A DNA stretch of 64,000 bases. Origin: Glaciozyma antarctica PI12. Taxonomy: Eukaryota; Basidiomycota; Microbotryomycetes; Kriegeriales; Camptobasidiaceae. Shown here piece by piece: positions 36,999-47,027 of this stretch (positions are counted from its first letter, which is position 1; each line of letters opens with the position of its first letter). The notes below the pieces were generated by a model that was not told the origin of the DNA, did no database searches, and saw nothing but the letters and a program-made list of their open reading frames with translations. The position numbers and the translations under genes were made by a program. Location: positions 390,010 through 454,009 of the forward strand of contig KZ627159.1 in assembly GCA_002917775.1 (NCBI GenBank), given 5' to 3'.

Positions 36999-37515
36999 TG
37001 AGGGGGTGCGTGTAGCGAGCGTTGGGGAGGAGCGGAGCGCTGGCGCGCTGATCCACGGGGAGGCGCTCGATGTCGTCGGCTGCTGGACTTGTTGCGGGCG
37101 AGCTCTGCCTGCTGATCGCTTGCGCAAGCTAACAGGCGGACAGCAGAGCACCTGCGCTGCTAGCTCTTCCGCCCTGCTGTGCTTCGAAGCGACCATCTCT
37201 GCTCTCCCTTTCCCCTTCGCCTCTCCCGCCTGGTCCTGCTCGTTCGATTTCCCGACAAGTGCCGACGCAGGAATGACGGCTCGCTCGCTCCCAGCCCTGC
37301 TCTCCTTCGTCTGTCCGAGTTCCCAGGTCTCGCGTCGTACGGACAAGCGACCAGCGACGACAGATGTCACATGTCTTTCAACCCACGACACACCCCTCAC
37401 GACGAAGCCCCGACTCGAGTAGTACAGCGCTATTCACAGCAACGATCTCCCCCTGCTTGCGCGCGATCCTCGTCAGTCCTTCTTCCCAAGAACGAAAGGA
37501 AGGCGACACACCTCC
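36999..37515. other. Convergent intergenic region TFB5/AT-hook gene
   Basis: About 520 bp between the 3' ends of TFB5 and the minus-strand AT-hook gene. No other gene or repeat is visible. Confidence 0.5.
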
Positions 37516-39263
37516 TCACGCCGGCGCCGTCTTCCTCGGCCTCCCACGCCCACGCTTCACAGGAGTCTCCATCGACGTAGAAGCTGGGCGCACTCATCAG
37601 CACCGCATTACGGGAACGGCAAGCGCAAGAGGACGACGTACGTCCAGCCGGAGCCGACTTGCGAGGACGACCAGGTCCGCGCTTCTTCGGCGACGACGAT
37701 TCAGAAGCTGCGCAGAGGAGAGTCAAGACTGCGCGAGTTGAGGAGAGTTGGGACCGACCAGCTTTGGAAGCGGACTTGGGAGGACGCCCGCGAGGCTTCT
37801 TGGCGGGAGGAGCTTCGTCGTCCGACTCGTCGTCTTCCTCGTCGGGCAGCATCTTTGCGATGGCAGCGATGACTGACTGGCTTGCGGGCGTCGCGAGCTT
37901 CGGAGGAAGAATGGGAGGGCGCTTGACGATTACGGCATCGTCGTCCGAGTCGGATTGGTCTGGGAGGAGCGAAAGCGTCAGGAGCGGAACGAGAGATGGC
38001 GGGGAGAACTTACCCTGGACGGGGAAGACGGAATTGACCTTCTTTGCGGGCGGAGATTCGTCGTCTGATTCCAGCTCGTCCTCCTCGTCCTCCTCGTCCT
38101 CCTCAGCTGCTCGCAAGGAACGCATCAGCTCAGCAGGACAGAGGACAGAAGCGTAAACGACCTACGTTCCGGAGTAGCGACCTTCGCAACCTTGGGAGGG
38201 CGGCCTCGCTTCTTGGGCGGAGCGTCCGTCTTGGTCTTGGGAGTAGAAGCGACCGCGCCGTCGATCTTTGGCTTGTTCTGTCGTCAACGAAGCATCAGCT
38301 CCGTGTACTTCGAAAGTGAGAGCGCGAAGGAACGTACCTTGGATCCCACAGGCCTCCCCCTCTTCTTGGGAGCCTCAGCTTCGAGCGACTTCTTCGGCGA
38401 GACCTTCGCAGGCGTCGAGGCGGCGACCTTCTTGACCTTGGGCGAAGCGACCTTGCTTTTGACATCCTTGGGCTTCGTCTGTCGCAGCGAATGATCAGCT
38501 TGCACTTCCCCAGGGAACCAGTACGCGAGAACGCACCTTCGAACCGGGCGGCCTTCCCCTCTTCTTCGGGACCTTGACCTCGGGCGACGTTGCGGACTTT
38601 AACGCGGCCTTGACGAGCTTCTTGACCTCGGCAGGAGCCTTCTCGTCAACCTCCTTGGGCTTGTTCTGTCGCAAACAGCGCATTAGCTCTGCGCTCCTTC
38701 CGCGAGCTGCGAAGCTCACCTTCGATCCAAACGTCTTCGGCGGCGCCTTCTCCTCCGCGTCCTTCGCAACCTTGACAGTATTCTCCTTCTTCGCAGCTTG
38801 CTTCGCCTTGGGACTCGCAGCCTCGTCGTCGACGACCTTGGGCTTGTTCTGTCGCGTCGACGCGTTAGCAGTCGCCGACTGCGCTGAGGTGCAGTACGCT
38901 CCTTGCTTCCAGGAGGTCGTCCCCTCTTCTTAGGCACAACGACAGCATCCGGATCAGGCTTGGGCTTGTTCTAAGGGTCCACAAAATCAGCTCCCTTCGC
39001 CTTCGCTCCACCTCGCAAGCACAACGCACCTTGGACCCAACCGGCCTTCCCATCTTCTTCGGCGCCTCCTCCGTACTTTTCCCGCCCTTCGCAGCCTTCT
39101 CCTTCGCCGTAACGACCTTCGCGACCTTGGCCTTCGCAGGCGACTCGCGCAAGATACTCGCTGCACGTCCCTTAGTCTTGAGAGGGGCGTTGGGATCCTT
39201 CTTGGGGCGTCCAGGACCGCGCTTGACGGGGGCTGCGGCTGCGGCGGCGTCGGAGGACGGCAT
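37516..39263 (-). CDS. Multi-AT-hook DNA-binding protein with repeated exons
   Basis: A nuclear protein built almost wholly from AT-hooks, which bind the minor groove of AT-rich DNA; probably a chromatin architectural factor. It starts MPSSDAAAAAAPVKRGPGRP. Hook cores in order include PVKRGPGRPKK, PKKMGRPVGSK, PKKRGRPPGSK (twice), PKKRGRPVGSK, PKKRGRPPKVAK, KKPRGRPPKSAS, PKKRGPGRPRK and the final VKRGRGRPRKTAPA. Most exons start with (N/T)KPK and end GSK, joined by phase-0 introns, so each exon is a module of linker plus hook. One module (38700-38850) has lost its core (PPKTFGSK). The exon at 38902-38968 ends at AAG|GAGCGT, where GT is expected. Acidic Glu/Asp/Ser stretches separate the later hooks. 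Confidence 0.85.
38902..38968 (-). other. AT-hook exon with a non-canonical (GA) donor
   Basis: This exon encodes NKPKPDPDAVVV followed by PKKRGRPPGSK. Its sister exons are followed by GTGCGT or GTACGT; here the bases after AAG are GAGCGT. Phase-0 skipping of this exon would keep the frame, whereas retention of the following intron would not. Confidence 0.7.
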
Positions 39264-39543
39264 TGAGGGGTCCGGGGGTGTTGTTGTTTGGTCGGGAAAG
39301 TGGGATGGGGGAGCGAGTCCGGTGGAGGAGCGATCGAGGGTTGGGTCGGGGGTTCGTTGGCGCTTCGGAGAGGGTTCTCTGAGGTCCTGTGCGCGCCCTT
39401 GTGGATGGGACGAGGGAGAGGACGAGCGAGGGAGATTTAATCCAATTCAAAATACTCGAGATTAAATGCTCATTATCCTCGAGCTGCTCACGCTCTTCCT
39501 CCTCCCTCCCTCGCTCTCCGGCCAGAGCAAACGAGCTAAAGAC

Positions 39544-40597
39544 ATGGCGCCAATCGGTCCCTCCCTTCCCTCCTCCGTTGCAGGCCCCCAACTCCCGCCA
39601 ACCGCAGGTCCTCAGCTTCCCTCCTCCATCGGTCCCTCCGCTCCTCCTCCAGTCGACTCCGACTCAGACGACGACTACTCCCCCTCTCTCCCACCCGACA
39701 TCATCGCCGCACGCGTCGTCGGCCCCTCTCTCCCTAAACCCGTCCTCGGCCCGTCCCTCCCTTCCTCCTTCCCCGCCCCGCCTCCACCGAGGCGCGAGAC
39801 GCCACTCAGCGCGCCCTATGTCGACGATGACGATGATTCGTTTGGACCCATGCCGTTGGCGGAAGGGTATCGGGTTGTGGAGAATGAGGGAGTGAGGTTG
39901 GTGAGGGAGAGGGAGGAGAGGGAGGAGGAGAAGAGGAGGAAGGCGGCGGAGGGGAAGGGGAAGATGGTGAGGGAGGAGTGGATGCTGGTACCCCCCAAGG
40001 AGGTTTCGTTGCTTAGTAGTGAGTCCGCTATGCTCGTGTGGGCGGGAAGGAGAGCTGACGAAGTCATTCGCAGCGATGGACTCCACGAAGCTCAAGTCTC
40101 GCACGTTCCAGCAGTCCGCCAAAGTCGCTGAGAAGAAGGATACCAGCGGACCGAACTTGTGGACTGAGACCCCGGCGGAGAGGCAGCAGCGGTTGGAGGA
40201 CGAGATGCTGGGGAAGAAACGCAAGGCGGAGGTCTCGACGGGAGGCGACGAGGATGAGTCGGACGAGGCGCGGAGGAAGAGGCAGAGGGACTGGCAGCTG
40301 CGCGAGGAGGTTGAAAGGCATAATGTGCGTACCAATCTACCTGTGGCGGGAGGAGTGATTGCTGACATTGATTTGTCGACCTCGCAGAAAGCAGCACGCG
40401 CTACGACCCTTCTCGATTCGCACTCGAAAGGCAAGAAAGGCGAACCAAAGGACGACAAGAAGGGACCACCAGGGATCTGGGATCGTGATCGCGACATGTC
40501 GATTGGTGGACGGTTGATGAACGAGGGCAAGCGAGCCGATATCGTCAAGAGTGCGAGGGAGCTGGGTGGGAGGTTCGGCGGAGGGAGCTACTTGTAG
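39544..40597 (+). CDS. GPALPP1/DUF3752-family protein
   Basis: A nuclear protein of the GPALPP-motif family (PF12572), poorly characterised and suggested in animals to relate to RNA or transcription. It begins MAPIGPSLPSSVAGPQLPPT with four or more copies of the G-P-x-L-P motif (IGPSLP, GPQLP, GPSLPKP, GPSLPSS). An acidic stretch (VDSDSDDDYSP) and a long charged helix (RLVREREEREEEKRRKAAEG) follow, then REEWMLVPPKE, the family hallmark, and LKSRTFQQSAK. The C-terminus has the conserved GIWDRDRDMSIGGRLMNEGK and ends GGRFGGGSYL. Introns sit at about 40019 and 40325. It is divergent from the AT-hook gene, with 280 bp between the starts. Confidence 0.9.
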
Positions 40598-40837
40598 AAT
40601 CGTTGTCATTCTTGATGTTGGGTGCCTTTGCTGCCGTCGACAACGTCTGCTTGCTTTCGAGGAGAGAACTGCTTTCGACTCCCCACTGCTCCTGCTCTCT
40701 CGAAGCGGTCTTCTTGTCCACTCCTCTCAGCTTCAGGCAGATTCCGCATATGCGTTTTCTCTACACAATCTGCGTTTACAGCACCCTCGTACACACAAGT
40801 CCTACGAATCCCTCCTAAAGCAATCTTGCGAGCTCTA

Positions 40838-42212
40838 TCACGCGTTGTACGCCGTCTTGAACTTGTCGTAGAATAGCGACCGACTCTTGGCCAGCATGGT
40901 AGCCCAAGCCTGCGCATCTCATCAGCCAGCGTCACACGTAACCGGGCCATATGGGAAGGAACGCACGCCAATCACGACTCCGTAATAGATCTGTCCTGCG
41001 CCTCCCCAAGGCCCGACGGAGATGACGATGAGCTTCGCACCAGGCGCGTACGTCTTGAGCGACTTTGGCTTTCCAGCAATGAGCTGCACGATGTTGGCTG
41101 CGGCGATGGGGCCATGGTTCTGCGAGCGAGGCGTCAGCTCAGTCGCGAACGGAGCAAGGCGAAACGGACCTGAGCGTGAGCCCAGAGTTTCGGCTCCGGG
41201 ACATCAGTGATATCTCCGATAGCGAAGATATGGTCGAGCGAGGCGTCTTCGGTAGCGAGTTGGAGAGTGGGCTTGACGGCGACGCGCTTTTGGTCGTTGA
41301 TGAGGGAGGGGAAGGCGGCTTTGACGAGGGAGGAGTTGGGAGTGTTGCCGTAGGCGATTAGGAGGAAGTCGGCTGGGAAGAGATAGGTTAGCGACGCTCG
41401 CTGCCGAGGAAGGTAGAAGAGAGCTCACCTTTAACGCTGCCCGCCTCACCGAGATCAAAGGTCTGCTCCTCAATCTTCCCCGTTTCCAGCCCGGTCGTAT
41501 CGAGCCTCGTCCCGAACACGACCTTGACTCCCATCTTTTCCAACTGGCTCAACAGGCTCGTCCCCAAGCTCGCCTTGAATCCCTCGCTCTCGAGAAACAC
41601 CTTCTGCGAGTGCACGAGCGTGACTTCCTTCTCGGGGTACCGAGCCTTGACCTCCCCACAGAACTCGATCCCAACCGGTCCTCCACCGACGACGAGAACC
41701 GAAGACGAAGCCTCAACCTCCTTCTGAAGACCCTGGAGAACGGCAGTCACGCCTGCGACGGTGGAGGAAGAGGTCGGAGGGCGACAGGGGAAAGCGTAGG
41801 TCGATCCAGTGGCAATTATGGCGTATGCGAAAGGGATTTCGAGGCTGAAGCCGAGGGAGGAGTGCGTCTTGTCGACGGTCACGGAGTGCGAGGAGAGGGA
41901 GAGGACCTTAGTGTCGGCGAGGACGATGTGGCGCGATCCGGCGGGGAAGAAGGAGTCGAGTGCAAGGGTACACTTCTTTTCCCATCCCTGTGTGCGAGAG
42001 GTTAGCGCGGAAGCGTGGACGCCTCAGCGAGAGCTCACGGGGACAACGGAGCCGCGAAGGGCTGCTACGCTGTAGTACGCCGCCGCAGGGCCTGAGATCG
42101 CAACGATGCGGTGGGTTGCTGGTAGGGAGGAAGCGAGGGCGTTGGCTGCGGGCGCACCAGCGAGACCCAGGCCGATAACCAGCACGTTTAGGAGAGCGGA
42201 GTCGGAGGACAT
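40838..42212 (-). CDS. AIFM2/FSP1-like FAD-dependent oxidoreductase
   Basis: Pyridine nucleotide-disulphide oxidoreductase of the AIF/AMID/FSP1 type, expected to use NAD(P)H and FAD to reduce quinones, possibly in membranes or lipid droplets. The FAD fold appears at the N-terminus (VLVIGLGLAGAPAANAL) and the NAD(P)H fold in the middle (SSVLVVGGGPVGIEFCGEV). YAIIATGSTYAFPCRP and HIFAIGDITDVPEPKLWAHA are the two motifs linking cofactor domains. It ends SLFYDKFKTAYNA. About 380 residues, normal for the family, with introns near the two ends. There is no membrane segment or clear targeting signal, unlike mitochondrial AIF1. Confidence 0.9.
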
Positions 42213-42547
42213 CGAAGAAGGGAGAGGTGGGCGAAGCGAAGGGGAGTGGATGTCGTTCCGCGTGGGATCGAGATAGTCTGGGGTTAGGTTATAGCTCTGG
42301 AAGTGTTCAGCGCTGCCAGCGGTGAAGGAGAGGAGGAGAGAGTTCGAGAGAGGTCAACCCCAGCAGCCTTCGGCCATCGGGCTCGAGGTCGCAAGCTCGC
42401 GAAGGGAGAGCGCAGGAGTCCCTCTCTCAGCTCCACAGCACCAGACGGCACCTTAGGCTCGCCTCCTTATACCCCAGCAGTCCTCGATAACCCCGGCTCC
42501 CCGATAACCCCGGCACCCTCCCTTCGCACCGCTCTCCACCTTCGCCC
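42213..42547. other. Divergent promoter region, oxidoreductase/MSH1
   Basis: This 335-bp stretch separates two divergent start codons. No gene is visible; it should hold both promoters. A short tandem (CTCCCCGATAACCCCGG-like) lies near 42487-42510. Confidence 0.5.
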
Positions 42548-45500
42548 ATGCGGCTCCCTCCAGGCGTCACCCGCTCCCTCCGACAAGCCCGTACTCTCCA
42601 CACGACTTCGTATGCTGCTGCAGTACCCACGAGTTTGGCAAAGCGGGGCTTGGATCGGGCGAAAGTGCTGTTGGACGAGGACGGGACGGTGAGGCGGCCC
42701 TTGCCACCTTTGAGTGCAGGTGGGAGCCCTATCGTTGCAGGTGAGCTATAGAGGAGAAGGGAGACTACAGGAGATGAGCTGACTGGCGCCGTTCGTGTTG
42801 GTACAGACGTCCGAGAGCTCAAGAAGGCTTCTTCGAAAAAGCGCACGACCCCAGCCGCGAGCTCGACCAAGAGAAGCTCAAAGGCGTCTAGCTCGAAGGT
42901 CAAGATCGAAGATCGCAGCTGGCGGAGTCGTCGGGATCCTCGGGGCTCGGGGCTGGGGTGGAGTTGGATGGCTCGGAGGCGAAGGGGGATGAGGATGGAG
43001 ATGGAGGTGCTGTCCCTACGCTGCTAGAGACGAGCTTGCGACGGGATCTCGCACGATATCCCAACGCGCTGCTTCTCACACAAGTCGGCTCGTTTTACGA
43101 GGTACGTTCTGGACGTCCTGAGACCCAACTACCCCTGACCCCTCCGTCCCCAGTCCTACTTCGACCAAGCACCTCTCGTCGCACGCGAACTCGGCATCAA
43201 GCTCACGAGCAAGATTTTTGGACGCGGTTCGAGCAAGATCCGACACCCCTTCGCTGGCTTCCCCCTCTCCCAGCTCTCCAAGCACGTCTCCGCCCTCGTC
43301 TCGAACGGCCACCGCGTCGTCATCGTCGAGGAGTTCAAAGAGCCAGGCTACAACGCGGGGAGCGTAGGAGAGATCAGTCGGAGAGTGACGCGGATCGTTA
43401 CTCCGGGGACCGGCGTCGACGAGGGATTCATCAAGCGAGACGAGATGAACTTCGTTCTTGCGATCGGGCTCAAGGGCGTCGCTGGCGAGATTGGACTGGC
43501 GTATCGGGATATTTCGACGGGCGCATCGTTCACGAGGATCTCAAAGCTCGAGACGCTGCGGGACGACCTTCTACTCGTCGATCCAAAGGAGATTGTCGTC
43601 GACGAGGGGATGGAGGAGCGCTCCGAGCTTGGGAGGAAAGTGTGGGAGCTGCTCAAGGGCGAGGAGGAGCGCGAAGCGTGGATGATCTCGACTGCTTCCC
43701 CTTCGCCAATCCCCTCGACCTCCGCGCCTCCCTCGCCCGAATCCACCGCCGAACACGTCCTCCTCGCCTACCTCGCTTCGACCCTCCTCTCCACCCCTCC
43801 CCCTCAAACGACCCCCATTCGCTTCGACCCGACGAAGATGATGCAGATGGATTCGACCACACTCCAATCTCTCGAGATCCGAGGAAGTCTTCGCGGAGGC
43901 GTCAAGGGCAGTCTCCTCAGCACCGTCCGAAGAACCGTCACGCCAGGCGGCTCTCGACTCCTTGCAGAACGTCTTTGTGCGTGTCTTTCCGTTGCGACAC
44001 TCCGCGCGACGCTGACCGGTCCTCGCTAGGCTCCCCCTCGACCGAACTCTCCGAAATCAACTCGCGCCTCTCCCTCGTCGCGACCTTCCACGCCTCGGGC
44101 GGCACCCGACCCTACCTCCGCCTCCTCCTAAAAACCTTCGAAGACACTTCCCGCACTCTCCAACGCCTCTTCCTTCGCCGCGGCACCGCTTTCGACCTCC
44201 TCCACCTCAAGCGCACCATCCTCGGCGCCGGAGACGCTCGTCGAGTCATTGAAGACTGTCTCGAAGAGAGCGACGAATCACCTCAAGCGGCTCTGGCGTT
44301 GCTGGAGCAGATGGAGGACCATACGGCGTTGGCGAGGGCGATTGAGGAGGCGATTGATGAGGAGGCACTGGTGGTGAGGACGCAGAAGGCGGAGAGGAGG
44401 GCGGGAATCGTGGAGAATTTGGGAGTCGGGGCGGCGGATAAGGTGGCGGAGGAGGAGGCGAATGAGGCGAGTAAGACGAATGGGCTTTGGGGGAAGAACG
44501 AGGAATGGGTCGTCAAGGCTGGGTAGGATCTTCGTTCTGCGCTGGTGGTGGGAGCTAGCTGATGGTTTGGAACGCAGATTCTCCCCGGTGTTGAAGGAGC
44601 TGCACCTGGAGGCCTTGAGGCCTTGCGGAGGAAGGCGGATCAGCTCGAGGAGAAGTTGCGAGCAAAGTACGAGATCAAGTCGCTGCAGCTCAAGGTCGAT
44701 CGCAAGCTGGGACCGACGCTCTATATTCAGGGCAAGAGCGAGCCGGAGAAGCTGGCGCAGGATCCTTCCGCTGTACTTGTGGCGAAGAGCGGGTCGAGTA
44801 TGACTTATGTCCTAACGGTGAGTTTACTCGCTCGCGTCTCTTGGAATGGCGTCGCTGATGATTTCGATTACAGGCATGGTCTCAGCTCTCTGGCAAGATT
44901 AGCGGGACGATGACCAAGATTCGCGAGGTCGAATCGCAGACGATGCAGCTTCTCATCAGCCGAGTGCGTCCTTCGTCCCGTCCTTTCGTCGCTCGCTCGC
45001 TGATCTCTCATCAACTCCAGACGCTCGTGAATTACCCCTCGCTTCAGAAGCTCTCGGACGCCATCGACCAGCTCGACGTCGCTCTCGGCTTTGCGGAACT
45101 CGCTCGCGACATGGATCTCGTGCGGCCTATCGTCAACGACGGGTTCGTTAGGCTTTTCCTCTCCTCCTCACCTGCTCTGATTTTTCGTACTGCAGAACGT
45201 CGCTTACGATCGTGGACGGACGCCATCCTACCGTCGAGCATTCCCTCAAGATGCAAGGTCGTCCGTTCACGTCCAACTCGGTCCACTTCTCGCATCCCGG
45301 CGCCTTCATCCACTGCCTGACGGGTCCCAACATGGCTGGCAAGTCGACGTTCCTGTGAGTTCTTCTCCCCGCGTTTGAGCGAAGGGCGAAGCTGAAGAGG
45401 GTCGACGTTCGCAGGCGCCAAACCGCTCTCATCGTGATCCTCGCTCAAGCTGGCAGCTTCGTTCCCGCCGAGAGCGTGACGATGGGAATCGTCGACCGCG

Positions 45501-46196
45501 TCTTCAGCCGCGTTGGTGCTCGTGACGAGCTAGACCGAGACCGGAGCACTTTCATGGTAGAAATGGACGAAGGTTCGCTTTTCTCGGATTCGGCCAGGGG
45601 AAGAAGACGCTGATACGGTTGCGCAGCTACGAGCATCCTTAATAATGCCACTAAGCGATCTCTAGTGCGTCCCGCCTCGCGATTGTTCTTTTTCTCCCCT
45701 TGTTGTTGCTCACGCTCCTCGCCCAGGTTCTCTTCGACGAGCTTGGACGCGGAACGTCCCCTCTCGATGGTCTTGCGATCGCGTACGCTGCGCTTGAGCA
45801 CCTCCTCAACGTCAACCAGAGTCGTACCCTTTTCGCGACGCACTACCATCGCCTTGGAGAGCTCGTGGGCTGCGACGAGGGAGGAGAACGAGGGACAGGT
45901 CCGTGGGAAGGGATCGAATTCTGGTGCACGGATGTTCTCGAACGGAAGGTGCGTCTTTCTCCCCGGATTCGTTCTTATTCGTGTGGGGGGGGGGGGGAAT
46001 TGCAGGATCCGAGGGTGTTCTGGGACGTTGCTGATCCCTTTTCTTGCGGTAGGACTCGGTCGAGTACTTGCACACCGTTCGAAGGGGCCTCAACAACGAC
46101 TCTGCCGGGATCGTCGTCGCCCGCCTTTCGGGGATGCCGGAACGAGCGATTCGCACGGCGCAGGAGTTGCGAGCACGGTACGAAGGTCGAACTTGA
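42548..46196 (+). CDS. MSH1: Mitochondrial MutS homologue Msh1
   Basis: DNA mismatch-repair ATPase acting on mitochondrial DNA. The N-terminus [20 protein letters not shown] is an Arg/Ser-rich presequence. MutS domain I appears as [20 protein letters not shown] and [16 protein letters not shown]; domain II as [20 protein letters not shown]; then [20 protein letters not shown] (core), a coiled clamp, and the ATPase: GPNMAGKST (Walker A), [35 protein letters not shown] (Walker B) and LFATHYHRL. It ends RARYEGRT. About twelve introns; one near 45950-46053 holds a run of 13 G. Between 42880 and 42965 the frame changes from a Lys/Ser-rich segment to the MutS N-terminus without a good intron; a 65- or 80-nt intron from a GTCAAG donor is possible, else an indel. 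Confidence 0.93.
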
Positions 46197-47027
46197 ATTT
46201 GCAACAACGTCCTTTCCGCTGCATGTCCAGGCCGTTCAGGCTGCCCTACATAGCTTTCGACTCGAAAGTGGGTTTTCGGTTTTCGGAGGCCGGCGCCCCC
46301 GCGTTTCTATTAAGATCGTGTCTCGCCCTTTATCCTCCTTGGACTCCAGAAGAGGCGATCTATTCTAGCCTGTGTGCCGACTGTGACAAATCGCGGCGCA
46401 CGCGAACCACAGTCTCCCTCCCGGATCCCTTACGCCGAAGTCGCGGCGGGCAAGATGGGAAAAGAGATCAAAGTCGGATTGCGATGAGTGTCCATGGCGT
46501 GAAGGCGAAGCGAGGAGTGGGTGTGCCTGAACTTGATGAGCTGCTTCCACGGCTTGAAGTAGGAACAGAGGAGAGGCCGAAAGAGCCTAAACGAGAAAGA
46601 TCGCAGCTACTTTCAATGAAAACCTGGGCGTAGCTCCGAGACGACTGGAGGACAAGGTTGACCCTCTTCGCTCTCTGAGAAGGTCTCCGTTTCCCCCTCC
46701 TGTTGTACCTACCGCAACCCGCGGAACCACGCCCATCTTCCAGGATCCCCGTCATCTCAATCTCCTCGGCTTGCACCCCTCTCTCGACGCGCGCCGACCT
46801 TCCCTCCTTTCAGGGCAGGGCACGCACCTCGAGCCTTTACAAGCGCGACCCAAGCCAAACGGACAGGGCAGCCAGGACCCTCTCACACCGATCGCAGCAG
46901 TCTCCCACCGACCCACCAGCCCAACCGTGCCCGACCTCCCCCCCTCCTGATCGCCACGTCGCCTTCGTCCATCAACAAGGTCCCTCGAGCTTAAACGATT
47001 GCACCAGAGTTCAGAGCGCGCTACAAG
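46197..47027. other. Intergenic region upstream of SSN6
   Basis: About 830 bp with the MSH1 3' UTR and the SSN6 promoter and leader. The leader is pyrimidine-rich (about 46880-47000). Short open frames have no recognisable content. Confidence 0.5.

Noticed and set aside
38284-39263. Regularly spaced similar units that might suggest a CRISPR or satellite array
   Set aside because: They are repeated exons that encode AT-hooks in a eukaryotic gene; units vary in length and sequence.
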